Of a stretch of 64,000 nucleotides of DNA, positions 1 through 7,584 are shown piece after piece. The DNA comes from Desulfuromonadales bacterium (lineage in GTDB: Bacteria; Desulfobacterota; Desulfuromonadia; Desulfuromonadales; BM103): NCBI GenBank assembly GCA_014860225.1, contig JACZKE010000022.1, positions 1 through 64,000 on the forward strand, written 5' to 3'. The translations under genes and the position numbers were made by a program. Under the pieces are notes generated by a model. The model saw only the letters and a list, made by a program, of their open reading frames with translations, had not been told where the DNA came from and made no database searches. The number at the start of each line of letters is the position of its first letter. The first letter of the stretch is position 1.

Positions 1-349
1 TGGCAGCATCAACTTCGCAGGGCAGGTCTACGGTACGCATGAACTTGCCATGGCCGCGCTCACGACGATGCCAGGTTCTCTGGTTGCCCGACTCGTCCTT
101 GCGTTCACCCGAGAGGGTTAGCACACCACGCATGACAGTCAAATCAAGGTCCTTGGCATCGACACCCGGTACAAGAACTTCCACATAAACACTGTCCTGA
201 TCCTGTGCAACATTGATTTGTGGAAACCGTTGCAGGCCGACACCGGGAAGGAATGAGGGCTCCAAAAAAGCTCCCACCCCGAATCCTTTGAAGGCACCGT
301 CGATTTCCCGACGTAAATTTTCCATTTCTCTCAAGATGTCCATTGCCAT
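1..349 (-). CDS. Hsp20/alpha-crystallin small heat-shock protein (5' part; gene runs off the window)
   Basis: The reverse strand reads MAMDILREMENLRREIDG from an ATG at 349, about 116 residues before the window edge. The alpha-crystallin domain starts near residue 45: alternating strands around QINVAQDQDSVYVEVLVPGV are followed by VMRGVLTLSGERK, typical of small heat-shock chaperones. These form oligomers that hold unfolding proteins in the cytoplasm without ATP. A strong ribosome site (AGGAGG, 7 nt before the ATG) fixes the start. The C-terminal extension with its I-x-I motif lies outside the window. A sigma70-like promoter about 200 bp upstream implies a long leader. Confidence 0.93.
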   Translation of the reverse strand, partial: MAMDILREMENLRREIDGAFKGFGVGAFLEPSFLPGVGLQRFPQINVAQDQDSVYVEVLVPGVDAKDLDLTVMRGVLTLSGERKDESGNQRTWHRRERGHGKFMRTVDLPCEVDAA

Positions 350-551
350 CGTGAAGTCCTCCTCTCTTTGCCGGGTTAGAGGCTGCAATTAACTTTTTCT
401 TATTTTCAGTCTATCAACATCCATGCCGTTATCAACCATGTGAAATAAACGCAAAAACGGAACCTTAAGAATTATCTGACGACCAGGATGAATGACTGCA
501 TTCTTGCAAAATGTAGCTTGCGACAATGCATGCAACACTCTTACGGCAGTA

Positions 552-580
552 AAAATAATTATCGGTTTTGTGGTTGTCAA
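552..580 (-). promoter_or_regulatory. sigma70-type promoter for the Hsp20 gene
   Basis: On the minus strand a perfect TTGACA (580-575) is followed after 17 bp by TATTTT (557-552). Transcription would begin near 545, giving a leader of about 195 nt before the Hsp20 start codon. The rest of the 350-721 gap holds no credible gene. No CIRCE-type inverted repeat was seen. Confidence 0.5.
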
Positions 581-650
581 GATCAGGAAAAGATTTTTTT
601 AGGGTCATGACTAGTTGAGAGGTACATCGGTACGCCATACTCGGTAGTGC

Positions 651-720
651 CCATTTGGAAACTCCAGATGGTACAAAAGCAGTTTTCATCCGGATACGGC
701 CCTTTTCAGTATGAAAACCG
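651..720. repeat. Two-hairpin palindromic element, copy A (3' of dCMP deaminase)
   Basis: Read on the minus strand, the element starts right after the dCMP deaminase stop codon. GTTTTCAT...ATGAAAAC forms hairpin 1; CCATCTGG-AGTTT-CCAAATGG forms hairpin 2 with two mismatches. It has the same layout as copy B at 1293-1360, with related hairpins at 8251-8275 and 22477-22530. Confidence 0.6.
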
Positions 721-721
721 A

Positions 722-1240
722 TTACAGGGGACCGACAGGAACATTACCGACAAGAAACTCCTTATCAAGAACCGCCTGCAGATAATTTTTCTGGTCAATG
801 AATTTTGTCACAACATTGCCTTCACCAAGGATAATCAGTGACTTTTCAAACCCCTTACCCCAGTTGCTGTCGGTAAGATCAGGTTCAAAGCAAACTATTT
901 TACTGATTCCTGACTGTACGATGGCTTTTGCGCATTCTATGCAGGGATACCAGGGAATATAGAGAGAGCAGTTTTTGGTTGAGACTCCCAGCAGCGCGGC
1001 ATTGTAGATGGCATTTCGTTCCGCATGAGAGACCCAGAGGTATTTCTCTCCCGTGGCTGCTTCGTGGCGCTCTTCAACGTCGTCATTAACCCCGCGAGGA
1101 ATACCATTATAACCCGTTGAGCGAATCTCGTTATCCGGCCCGACAATAACGGCACCAACCTTTCTTCCACGATCTTTGCTCCAGGTCGCAATAAATTGGG
1201 CAAGAGCCATCCAGCGGGTGTCCCAGTTTGAATTCGCCAT
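722..1240 (-). CDS. Deoxycytidylate (dCMP) deaminase, ComEB-like
   Basis: The 172-residue zinc deaminase converts dCMP to dUMP, feeding thymidylate synthesis. The zinc site is clear: HAERNAIYNAA (the His ligand and the Glu proton shuttle) and WYPCIECAKAI (the PCxxC pair). The start MANSNW is chosen because GAGGAGG lies 6 nt upstream; longer readings run back into a repeat element. It lies 117 bp downstream of the ribonucleotide reductase genes on the same strand, so all three can supply dNTPs together. dCMP-type rather than cytidine deaminase is inferred from overall similarity and context. Confidence 0.92.
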   Translation of the reverse strand: MANSNWDTRWMALAQFIATWSKDRGRKVGAVIVGPDNEIRSTGYNGIPRGVNDDVEERHEAATGEKYLWVSHAERNAIYNAALLGVSTKNCSLYIPWYPCIECAKAIVQSGISKIVCFEPDLTDSNWGKGFEKSLIILGEGNVVTKFIDQKNYLQAVLDKEFLVGNVPVGPL

Positions 1241-1292
1241 GGTTTCCTCCTCATTTTGTCGACAGTGCTTTCCTTCCAGCCAATGTTCGCAA

Positions 1293-1360
1293 GCCCCCAC
1301 TCTCCGGATGGCACAAGCATTGTTTCGATCCGGAAGTGGCTCTTTTCAGGACGAAAACTA
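1293..1360. repeat. Two-hairpin palindromic element, copy B (between nrdJ C-terminal gene and dCMP deaminase)
   Basis: On the minus strand the element begins at the stop codon of the upstream gene. It contains GTTTTCGTCC...CCGGATCGAAAC (hairpin 1), then CCATCCGGAGAGTGGGGG, a decayed version of hairpin 2. Order and spacing match copy A, so the two copies flank the dCMP deaminase gene in the same orientation. Confidence 0.6.
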
Positions 1361-2047
1361 ACCGCACTTGGAATCACCACAATTCAGACAGGTCAGGCAA
1401 CCATCCATAATAATGACAGCCTTGGTGTAACATTTGCTGCACAGCTTGCAGTCCGGAGGAAAATCGTCGACGGTTTCCTCGTGCTGCGGTTGGCCCGTTA
1501 GCGTGTCATATTCAGCCCGCTTGGCCTGCAGCATCTCCCTGTGGGCTTCGGGCATCCGCTCTTCCTTGAGCAGGCCGATCATCTTCATATGGCTCTCCAG
1601 GGCAAAGCCGATTTCTGCCACGATCGAGGGCATAAATCGCCCGCCCGGTTTGAAGTAGCCTCCCTGGGGATCAAAGACCGCCTTCATCTCTTCCACTAAA
1701 AAGGTAACGTCTCCACCCTTACGAAAGACTGCAGAGATGACCCGCGTCAGAGCCACCACCCACTGGAAATGGTCCATGTTTTTCGAGTTGATAAAGATCT
1801 CGAAGGGTTGGCGCACTTCATGTTCAGTACCATGATTCAGCACCATGTCGTTGATGGTGACATACAAGGCGTGCTGGCTCTGCGGCGTCTTGATTTTGTA
1901 GGTGGCGCCCACCAGCATCTCCGGGCGCTCAACCTTTTCATGCATACCCTGTCTCGGACTTGTTTCTTCCTGTGCGGCTTTCCTGCGCTGCTCTTCGAGG
2001 TTGACGACCTCGTAGGCAACGATCTTCTTGTCAATGATATTAGCCAT
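1358..2047 (-). CDS. TSCPD-domain protein, NrdJ C-terminal/redox subunit (NrdJb-like)
   Basis: This 229-residue protein matches the C-terminal section of long class II ribonucleotide reductases. Residues 40-140 form a TSCPD-type domain (GATYKIKTPQSQHALYVTIN, then PFEIFINSKN). The last 35 residues are Cys-rich (CKLCSKC, CLTCLNCGDSKC), as expected for the segment that re-reduces the active-site disulfide. It starts 15 bp after the stop of the large subunit, so the two are almost surely one operon. The enzyme is therefore split into two chains here. The exact redox role of each Cys pair is inferred. Confidence 0.85.
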   Translation of the reverse strand: MANIIDKKIVAYEVVNLEEQRRKAAQEETSPRQGMHEKVERPEMLVGATYKIKTPQSQHALYVTINDMVLNHGTEHEVRQPFEIFINSKNMDHFQWVVALTRVISAVFRKGGDVTFLVEEMKAVFDPQGGYFKPGGRFMPSIVAEIGFALESHMKMIGLLKEERMPEAHREMLQAKRAEYDTLTGQPQHEETVDDFPPDCKLCSKCYTKAVIIMDGCLTCLNCGDSKCG

Positions 2048-2062
2048 TTTTCTCGTTCCTCG

Positions 2063-4213
2063 TCACAGTTTGCCGTAATAGCCTTCTTTGAGGGCATCAT
2101 ACAGGTTGGCGGCAGAATGGGTTTCATTGTCGTATTCGATATCTTCGTTGCCCCGCACTTCGACCACCGTACCGTCGTCCAGAGTGAACCGGTAGATAGT
2201 TTCCGCCAGGTCCTTTTCCTGGACCAGTACCCCCTGAAAAGTCTCAGGGTTGTAACGGAAGGTCGTACAGCCTTTCAGCCCTTGCTCGTGTGCATACAGG
2301 TAGATGTCCTGGAAATCAGCGTAGGGGTAATCGCTGGGGACATTGGCGGTTTTAGAGATGGACGAGTCAATCCATTTCTGGGCCGCAGCCTGAATGTCGA
2401 CATGCTGCTTCGGAGTGATGTTCTCCGAAGTGATGAAGTTGTCGGGTAGACGTTCCTCAGGCTTATTACTACCCGGCATCGCCTGCGGATTGACCAGTTC
2501 GCGATAAGCCAACAGTTCATATGAGAAGACATCGATCTTCTCCTTGCTTTTCTTGCCGGGGCGGATCAGGTTGCGCGAATAGTGATGAGCGAAGCTCGGT
2601 TCAATGCCGTTGGAAGCATTATTGGCGATCGACAACGAGATGGTGCCGGTCGGCGCAATCGAGCTGTGGTGCGTGAATCGGGCACCGACTTCAGCTAGTT
2701 CAGCGACCAGCTGCGGGGCTTTCCTCGCCAATTGCTGCATGTAACGGCTGTAACGGGCATGCAGAATCCTGCCGGGGACGCGCTGCCCCACGCTGATGCC
2801 ATCGGCAGCCATTTCCGGCCGCTTGCGCAGCATCTCCGCGCTGACTTCGTAATCCTGGATGAGTGCCGGTGCCGGTCCTTTTTCTCGTGCCAGCTCCAGC
2901 GCCTGCTGCCAACCTGCCAGTGCCATTTGCAGGGTCACCTGCTCGGTGAAAGCTATAGCATCGGCGTCGCCGTATTTCATGCCGAGCAGGGTGATGGTCG
3001 AACCGAGACCCAGGTAGCCCATGCCATGGCGACGCTTGCCAAAGATTTCGTCACGCTGTTGCTGGAGCGGCAGGCCGTTGATCTCTACCACGTTGTCCAG
3101 CATGCGGGTGAAGACGGAGACAACCTCCTGGAAGTGATCCCAGTTGAAACGCGCATCGGCAGTGAAGGGCTGCTCGACAAAACGCGTCAGGTTGATCGAA
3201 CCGAGCAGGCAGGAGCCGTAGGGTGGTAAAGGCTGTTCGCCGCAGGGGTTGGTAGCCCGGATCTCTTCGCAGAACCAGTTATTGTTCATCTCATTGACCT
3301 TGTCGATCAGGATGAAACCGGGTTCGGCGAAATCGTAGGTGGAGGCCATGATCACGTTCCACAACTGCTTGGCACGGATGGTGCGGTAGACCTTGCAGGC
3401 CACCTCCCCGACACTGTTCTGCATGTAATCCTGTTTGACTGGCCAGTCTTTCCAGATGACCTGGGCAGGATCCTGCAGATCCAGTCCGTCACGCTCCAGC
3501 TCCTTGGCGGTCAGAGGGAAGCAGAGCGGCCACTCCGTATCCAGCTTGACCGCCTCGACGAATTCATCCGTGATCAGCAGCGACAGGTTGAACTGGCGCA
3601 AACGGGCGTTCTCGCGTTTGACTTTGATGAAATCAAGGACATCCGGATGCGAGATGTCGAAGGTTGCCATCTGGGCGCCGCGCCGACCACCGGCCGAAGC
3701 GACGGTACGGCACATACTGTCGTAGATATCCATGAACGACAGCGGCCCCGAGGTGTTGGCTCCGGCGCCGTTGACGAAAGCATTGCGCGGCCGCAGCGTT
3801 GAGAAATCGTAACCGATGCCGCAACCCGCCTTGAGAGTCAGGCCAGCTTCATGAACCTTGCCCAGGATGTCATCCATCGAATCCGCGATAGTCGCCGAGA
3901 CCGTGCAGTTTATGGTCGAGGTTGCCGGCTTGTGACCGAGCGCACCGGCGTTGGACGTGATGCGCCCGGCCGGGATAGCGCCATTTTCCAGCGCCCACAG
4001 AAATCGTTCGAACCAGTAATGTTGTTGCTTTTCGTCTTCTTCAACAGCTGAAAGCGCTCTGGCGACACGCTCGAAGGTTGCATGCAGATCGGCATCGATC
4101 GGTCTCCCCGTAGCATCCTTGAGCCGATACTTGCTGTCCCAGATATCCAGCGAGGCTTCCTGCCACGGGATTTCTGTCTGTTCATCGATTTTCTTGATTA
4201 CGTTTCCTGCCAT
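2063..4213 (-). CDS. nrdJ: Adenosylcobalamin-dependent (class II) ribonucleotide reductase, catalytic chain
   Basis: The 716-residue catalytic subunit reduces ribonucleotides to deoxyribonucleotides with a B12-derived thiyl radical, which needs no oxygen. Family marks include LKAGCGIGYDFSTLRPRNA, SGPLSFMDIYDSMCRTV, ATNPCGEQPLPPYGSC and APTGTISLSIANNASNG. It ends at the TFRYNPETFQGVLV region, with the Cys-rich C-terminus encoded separately just downstream. The start MAGNVIKK is chosen over an upstream Met because that extension (HLCPNRPDKAG) is not family-like and lies in leader sequence. A double NrdR box sits about 130 bp upstream. No cobalamin riboswitch was recognised in the leader. Confidence 0.95.
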   Translation of the reverse strand: MAGNVIKKIDEQTEIPWQEASLDIWDSKYRLKDATGRPIDADLHATFERVARALSAVEEDEKQQHYWFERFLWALENGAIPAGRITSNAGALGHKPATSTINCTVSATIADSMDDILGKVHEAGLTLKAGCGIGYDFSTLRPRNAFVNGAGANTSGPLSFMDIYDSMCRTVASAGGRRGAQMATFDISHPDVLDFIKVKRENARLRQFNLSLLITDEFVEAVKLDTEWPLCFPLTAKELERDGLDLQDPAQVIWKDWPVKQDYMQNSVGEVACKVYRTIRAKQLWNVIMASTYDFAEPGFILIDKVNEMNNNWFCEEIRATNPCGEQPLPPYGSCLLGSINLTRFVEQPFTADARFNWDHFQEVVSVFTRMLDNVVEINGLPLQQQRDEIFGKRRHGMGYLGLGSTITLLGMKYGDADAIAFTEQVTLQMALAGWQQALELAREKGPAPALIQDYEVSAEMLRKRPEMAADGISVGQRVPGRILHARYSRYMQQLARKAPQLVAELAEVGARFTHHSSIAPTGTISLSIANNASNGIEPSFAHHYSRNLIRPGKKSKEKIDVFSYELLAYRELVNPQAMPGSNKPEERLPDNFITSENITPKQHVDIQAAAQKWIDSSISKTANVPSDYPYADFQDIYLYAHEQGLKGCTTFRYNPETFQGVLVQEKDLAETIYRFTLDDGTVVEVRGNEDIEYDNETHSAANLYDALKEGYYGKL

Positions 4214-4339
4214 CGCTACCCTACCCCCTTTATCCGCTCCCGCCTTGTCCGGGCGGTTAGGACACAAATGCATGCAAGCATTAACCGGTTTTCGTCCGGA
4301 ATTTTCGGACTGACTCTGATGAACCCGCCTGCACAAAAA

Positions 4340-4386
4340 CCACTATATATTGTAGGAAGGAGATCATACGCCACCACATATCGATT
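4340..4386 (-). promoter_or_regulatory. Double NrdR box in the nrdJ promoter
   Basis: The site CCACTATATATTGTAG (4340-4355) closely fits the NrdR consensus acaCwAtATaTwGtgt. A weaker site, CCACCACATATCGATT (4371-4386), agrees at about 11 of 16 positions. The centres are 31 bp apart, the three-turn spacing typical of NrdR pairs. NrdR represses ribonucleotide reductase genes when dATP is high. The 4214-4626 gap otherwise holds only the divergent promoters. Confidence 0.65.
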
Positions 4387-4551
4387 TGTAAATCAGAAAT
4401 CATCCTCTACGCATTTCTTTTTGCTTTGTGCCTTTGCGTTAAGCTGATTTGTTTTGCAACCGCGGTCAGGGCCTCACTTAAGTAAAGCAAACGAGCAGAT
4501 AACTTCATTTTTTCGTGAGGATCATATATACTTGACTAGATTTATCATATT

Positions 4552-4565
4552 TTGACTCCGGTCAT
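4552..4565 (+). promoter_or_regulatory. CRP/FNR-family operator (TTGAC-N4-GTCAT) upstream of the 4627 operon
   Basis: TTGACTCCGGTCAT is a near-perfect dyad of the form bound by FNR, Dnr or HcpR-type regulators. It ends 62 bp before the first start codon, almost the same distance as the matching site at 5967-5980. The regulator is not in the window. Confidence 0.55.
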
Positions 4566-4626
4566 GTTTTCCTGACAATAAAAGACGTAAGCTCTGATCA
4601 ACAATCAAGGAAAGGAGCCAGACAAC

Positions 4627-4866
4627 ATGAATTTACCGCACGCAATAGGCGAGCAGGCCATCAATAAAGTTATCGAAGAGCATCCCGTCATCGGCGAGAT
4701 CCTGGAGAAATACGACATCGGTTGCGTTACTTGCGGTGTCGGCATCTGCCTGGTCAAGGACGTCGTCTCGATCCACGCTCTCGGTGATGAGATTGAAGCC
4801 CAGATTGAAAAAGAGATCACTGATTATCTGAACACACAAAACCTTACCGAAGGAGAAGCCGTATGA
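4627..4866 (+). CDS. Small ScdA-N/DUF1858-like protein
   Basis: This 79-residue acidic protein has the pattern of the short helical domain at the N-terminus of ScdA/RIC-type iron-sulfur repair proteins: INKVIEEHPVIGEILEKYDIGC, then CVTCGVGICLVKD. Three cysteines cluster at residues 36-45. It opens a three-gene operon (AAGGAAAGGAG ribosome site) ending in a hemerythrin, the combination that is often one protein in RIC/YtfE. This suggests a split cluster-repair or nitric-oxide-response system. Function is inferred from architecture. Confidence 0.7.
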   Translation: MNLPHAIGEQAINKVIEEHPVIGEILEKYDIGCVTCGVGICLVKDVVSIHALGDEIEAQIEKEITDYLNTQNLTEGEAV

Positions 4867-5321
4867 ATAAACTAGCTTGTGGCTGCCCCGGCGCCAACGT
4901 CCGCACCTTAGAGAAGAAGGATAGTGAAGAGACCACCTCAACTGAAAGCCGGCCCTCAGAACTGCGTCAGTGGCCTACTCAATTGCAGCTGGTGCCACCC
5001 ACGGCACCTTATCTGAAGAATGCGCATCTGCTCATAGCCGCCGACTGCGCACCTTTTGCCTATGCCGACTTTCATCGCGATTTTATCAAGGGACGCGTAC
5101 TGGTGAATGCCTGCCCGAAGCTCGACGATACCAGTTCCTACGTTGACAAGCTGGCCGCGATGATCAGTCAGAACGACATCCAGTCCGTCACCGTACCGAT
5201 CATGGAAGTGCCCTGCTGCCGTGGCCTGGCGATGATGGCTGAGCAAGCGGTGAAGCAATCGGGCAAGGATGTCCCGGTCGAGGTTGTCATCATAGGTGTC
5301 GACGGCGAAAGGAAAGGCTGA
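4863..5321 (+). CDS. Fe-S-protein-associated domain protein lacking the usual N-terminal ferredoxin
   Basis: The 152-residue product starts in a 4-base ATGA overlap with the previous gene. From CGCPGANVRTLEKK onward it resembles, from memory, the C-terminal two thirds of longer ferredoxin-fused proteins of Geobacter-like bacteria: PPTAPYLKNAHLLIAADC, FAYADFHRDF, ACPKLDD and EVPCCRGL. The two CxxCxxCxxxC ferredoxin motifs that normally precede this part are absent. The remaining cysteines could still bind a cluster. No enzymatic activity can be assigned. Its place between an ScdA-like protein and a hemerythrin points to redox or NO stress. Confidence 0.65.
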   Translation: MNKLACGCPGANVRTLEKKDSEETTSTESRPSELRQWPTQLQLVPPTAPYLKNAHLLIAADCAPFAYADFHRDFIKGRVLVNACPKLDDTSSYVDKLAAMISQNDIQSVTVPIMEVPCCRGLAMMAEQAVKQSGKDVPVEVVIIGVDGERKG

Positions 5322-5322
5322 A

Positions 5323-5874
5323 ATGAAGGCCAACATAACCCAGGTGATGGTTGACGAACACAGGCTGATCCTGCGTATGATTGCCCTGGTGGAACACAAC
5401 ACGGCCCTGCTCGAAGCAGGCAAGTTCCGCAACTGGCAGTTTTATCTCGACGCTGTGGATTTTATCCGTAACTACGCCGACCGCTTTCACCATGCCAAGG
5501 AAGAAGACGTGCTCTTCACCGAACTGGTCAAGAACGGCATGCCAGAAAAACAGTCGCCGATCGAAGCGATGCACATGGAACACGACCAGGGCCGCGCCCA
5601 CGTCCGGGCCATGGAGGAGGCCGCCCGGAAAGCCCTCGACGGCGAATCCGGACAGGCCGCCATCATTGCCGAACACGCCAATGGCTACGCAGCCTTGCTG
5701 CGCGGACACATTGAAAAGGAAAACGACATCCTCTACCCGCTTGCCGAGCGAATCCTGCCGGAGAATGTACGCAGCAACATGCTGGCAGCCTATGAAGCAG
5801 CCGGGACAAAGACTCCCGGACTCGAAGAGAAATATTTACAGATGGTCGAAGCATATGAGCAACAGGCGAGATAA
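5323..5874 (+). CDS. Hemerythrin domain protein
   Basis: This 183-residue four-helix protein has the di-iron ligand pattern: DEHRLIL (first His), FHHAKEEDVLF (HxxxE), MHMEHDQGRAH, then GYAALLRGHIEKENDILYP (HxxxxD). Hemerythrin-like proteins bind oxygen or nitric oxide, or sense oxidants, at a non-heme di-iron site in the cytoplasm. The start MKANITQV follows GAAAGGAAAGG by 6 nt and sits one base after the stop of the preceding gene. An intrinsic terminator ends the operon 30 bp downstream. Confidence 0.9.
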   Translation: MKANITQVMVDEHRLILRMIALVEHNTALLEAGKFRNWQFYLDAVDFIRNYADRFHHAKEEDVLFTELVKNGMPEKQSPIEAMHMEHDQGRAHVRAMEEAARKALDGESGQAAIIAEHANGYAALLRGHIEKENDILYPLAERILPENVRSNMLAAYEAAGTKTPGLEEKYLQMVEAYEQQAR

Positions 5875-5902
5875 CAGGCCATCGTCTACTTAAGCGTAAA
5901 GA

Positions 5903-5927
5903 GGACCCACAGACTGTGGGTTTTTTA
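5903..5927 (+). terminator. Intrinsic terminator after the hemerythrin operon
   Basis: ACCCAC-AGACT-GTGGGT followed by TTTTTT forms a compact hairpin with a U tract, 30 bp after the hemerythrin stop codon. Confidence 0.8.
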
Positions 5928-5966
5928 CGTTTTGAACTCTAAATCAGGTCCGAACTCAATCAAGAT

Positions 5967-6008
5967 TTGATCTGGGTCATATTATCGGTACCCGCTCCTG
6001 GCTATTAT
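5967..6008 (+). promoter_or_regulatory. CRP/FNR-family operator with a class II-type promoter for the 6041 gene
   Basis: TTGATCTGGGTCAT (5967-5980) has the same TTGAY-N4-GTCAW form as the sites at 4552 and 7585. TATTAT at 6003-6008 lies where a -10 box belongs if the dyad is centred at -41.5, the geometry of activator-dependent class II promoters. Confidence 0.55.
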
Positions 6009-6040
6009 CGCTACTCAACTCACAGTAAGGAGCGCAAATC

Positions 6041-6337
6041 ATGGGATGTTGTACAAATCACGGCGACAATGCAGGACGCAGTACAGGGCCCTTTGCCGAA
6101 GGCAGGGAACTCGTTGAATTTGTCTACCAGGCGCATGGTGGTGCGCTGCGCAACAAGCCGCTCCCCGGCGGCGGGCTGGTAACTGTCTGCCAGGGCTGCG
6201 GGACCGGTTTTAACTTGACCACTTTCGTCGGCAAGTGCCCTGCGTGCGGCGGTGTTCACGCCGTCTCTCCGCCGAGGAGTAACGATGCGGCCAACATTCA
6301 ATTTGCCGGCGCTGGCTACCAGCTTCCGGAAGCGTGA
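6041..6337 (+). CDS. Small zinc-ribbon-like protein of unknown function
   Basis: The 98-residue product has paired cysteines (CQGCGTGF at about 51-58 and CPACGG at about 67-72) that would form a rubredoxin-like or zinc-ribbon knuckle, plus MGCCTNHGDN at the N-terminus. TAAGGAG precedes the ATG. It is a single-gene unit with its own CRP/FNR-type operator, so it probably belongs to the same regulon as its neighbours. I cannot name a function. The 208 bp downstream (6338-6545) holds only weak inverted repeats (CTATTCACC...GGTGAATAG). Confidence 0.75.
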   Translation: MGCCTNHGDNAGRSTGPFAEGRELVEFVYQAHGGALRNKPLPGGGLVTVCQGCGTGFNLTTFVGKCPACGGVHAVSPPRSNDAANIQFAGAGYQLPEA

Positions 6338-6545
6338 CTTAGTGGCCTCGATATAGAGCTCCGGAAACTATTCACCGCAACAGAGAAACTATGAACTTAT
6401 GAATTCGTATCCTTCCTGGGAAAGACTTGGTGAATAGTGACTGTGTTACCTGAATCCGTGAGGAGTGAGGCGTAAGGGGTGAAGAGAGCCGTCACAACTA
6501 ACTGAAGTTCCATAAAAGATCCTCCTCACACCTCACCCTTCTAGC

Positions 6546-7547
6546 TCAATGCCCCAGACGCGAGGCCAGCAGTATCAGCTGGCGGTAATCGTCGTATGTT
6601 AAACTCGTATGCCAGTGACCGCCAAGCATACCGGACAGCACCCCGCCGGCAAAAAGCAGTATCACGATCCCTACAAATGCCACCCCCGGAACCGGCTGTT
6701 TCCAGAGGGTCATGGACAATGCACCCTTTTCCGGGCAACTGCTGACGCAGGTCAAACATCCACTGCATTCAGGAGAGTGTATGCGCTTCTTGTGCTGAAC
6801 ATCGATCTGCGCTGGACAAACACGGCTGCAAGCCCCGCAGTCGATACATTTATCCTGACGACGCGATATCTTCAATGGGCTGAGCATGCTGAGCAGGCCG
6901 AGCAGTGCGCCGTAGGGGCAGAGGTAGCGGCACCAGAAGTTTTTATAAATGACTGACAGCAATGACAATGCCGCGATAACCACCATGCTGATGATCGACA
7001 TCCGGGTAAAGAAGTGCAGCATCTTTACATCGGCAATCGCCCAGTAAGGTGTGGTCAGAAATTCTTTGAGTGCGGCAGCCGGCATGTTGATCAGGATCAG
7101 TTTGACGAAAAAAAACAGCAGCGCATACTTGATGAACTGCAGGAAAAGGTCGAGACCGCGCCAGATGCGGAAATTACGTCCAAGCAACTTACGACCCAGC
7201 TTCCAGGTCCCTTCTGACAAAGTGCCTACCGGACAGAGAAAAGAGCAGAAAGATTTCTTCGCCAGCAGCGCCATCACCAGGAAAGTGAGAAAGAGCACCA
7301 GAGCTGCCGGATGAACCGTGTCAAACTGCCCGGTCAGGACCCAGTTCTTGAGACTCACCAAAGAGCCGATCGGCAAGAAGCCCTCGACTCCAGGCGGCCG
7401 GGAGAAATACCCTGCCTGACTCGAGGTTTCAAAATGTCGCACGAACAGGCCGAACTGGATGCCGAGGAACAGGCACCAGCCAAAGAACAGCCACTGGACT
7501 GCCAGCCGCCAGTGGCTTGCTTTATGCCAATCAAAGATTGTCTTCAT
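6546..7547 (-). CDS. NapH/NosR-C-like membrane polyferredoxin
   Basis: The 333-residue protein has about five membrane segments. It carries the two cytoplasm-proximal Cys motifs of the NapH/NosR/RdxA group (FCSFLCPVG near residue 102 and WCRYLCPYG near 206), then two 4Fe-4S motifs, CIDCGACSRVCP (near 239) and CSGCLTCVSSCPEKG (near 263). Such proteins pass electrons between the quinone pool and periplasmic or cytoplasmic partners. It lies between a zinc-ribbon protein and a rubredoxin-membrane fusion, suggesting one electron-transfer route. No ribosome site is visible before the ATG, and the predicted transcription start is only a few bases upstream. Confidence 0.85.
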   Translation of the reverse strand: MKTIFDWHKASHWRLAVQWLFFGWCLFLGIQFGLFVRHFETSSQAGYFSRPPGVEGFLPIGSLVSLKNWVLTGQFDTVHPAALVLFLTFLVMALLAKKSFCSFLCPVGTLSEGTWKLGRKLLGRNFRIWRGLDLFLQFIKYALLFFFVKLILINMPAAALKEFLTTPYWAIADVKMLHFFTRMSIISMVVIAALSLLSVIYKNFWCRYLCPYGALLGLLSMLSPLKISRRQDKCIDCGACSRVCPAQIDVQHKKRIHSPECSGCLTCVSSCPEKGALSMTLWKQPVPGVAFVGIVILLFAGGVLSGMLGGHWHTSLTYDDYRQLILLASRLGH

Positions 7548-7584
7548 GGTTCGGCGAAGATACTCCGGATCAGAAATGCAGGAT

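Noticed and set aside
4214-4339. Possible cobalamin riboswitch in the nrdJ leader
   Set aside because: The B12-box pattern (GCCACTG-like core) is absent on either strand, and the leader is short.
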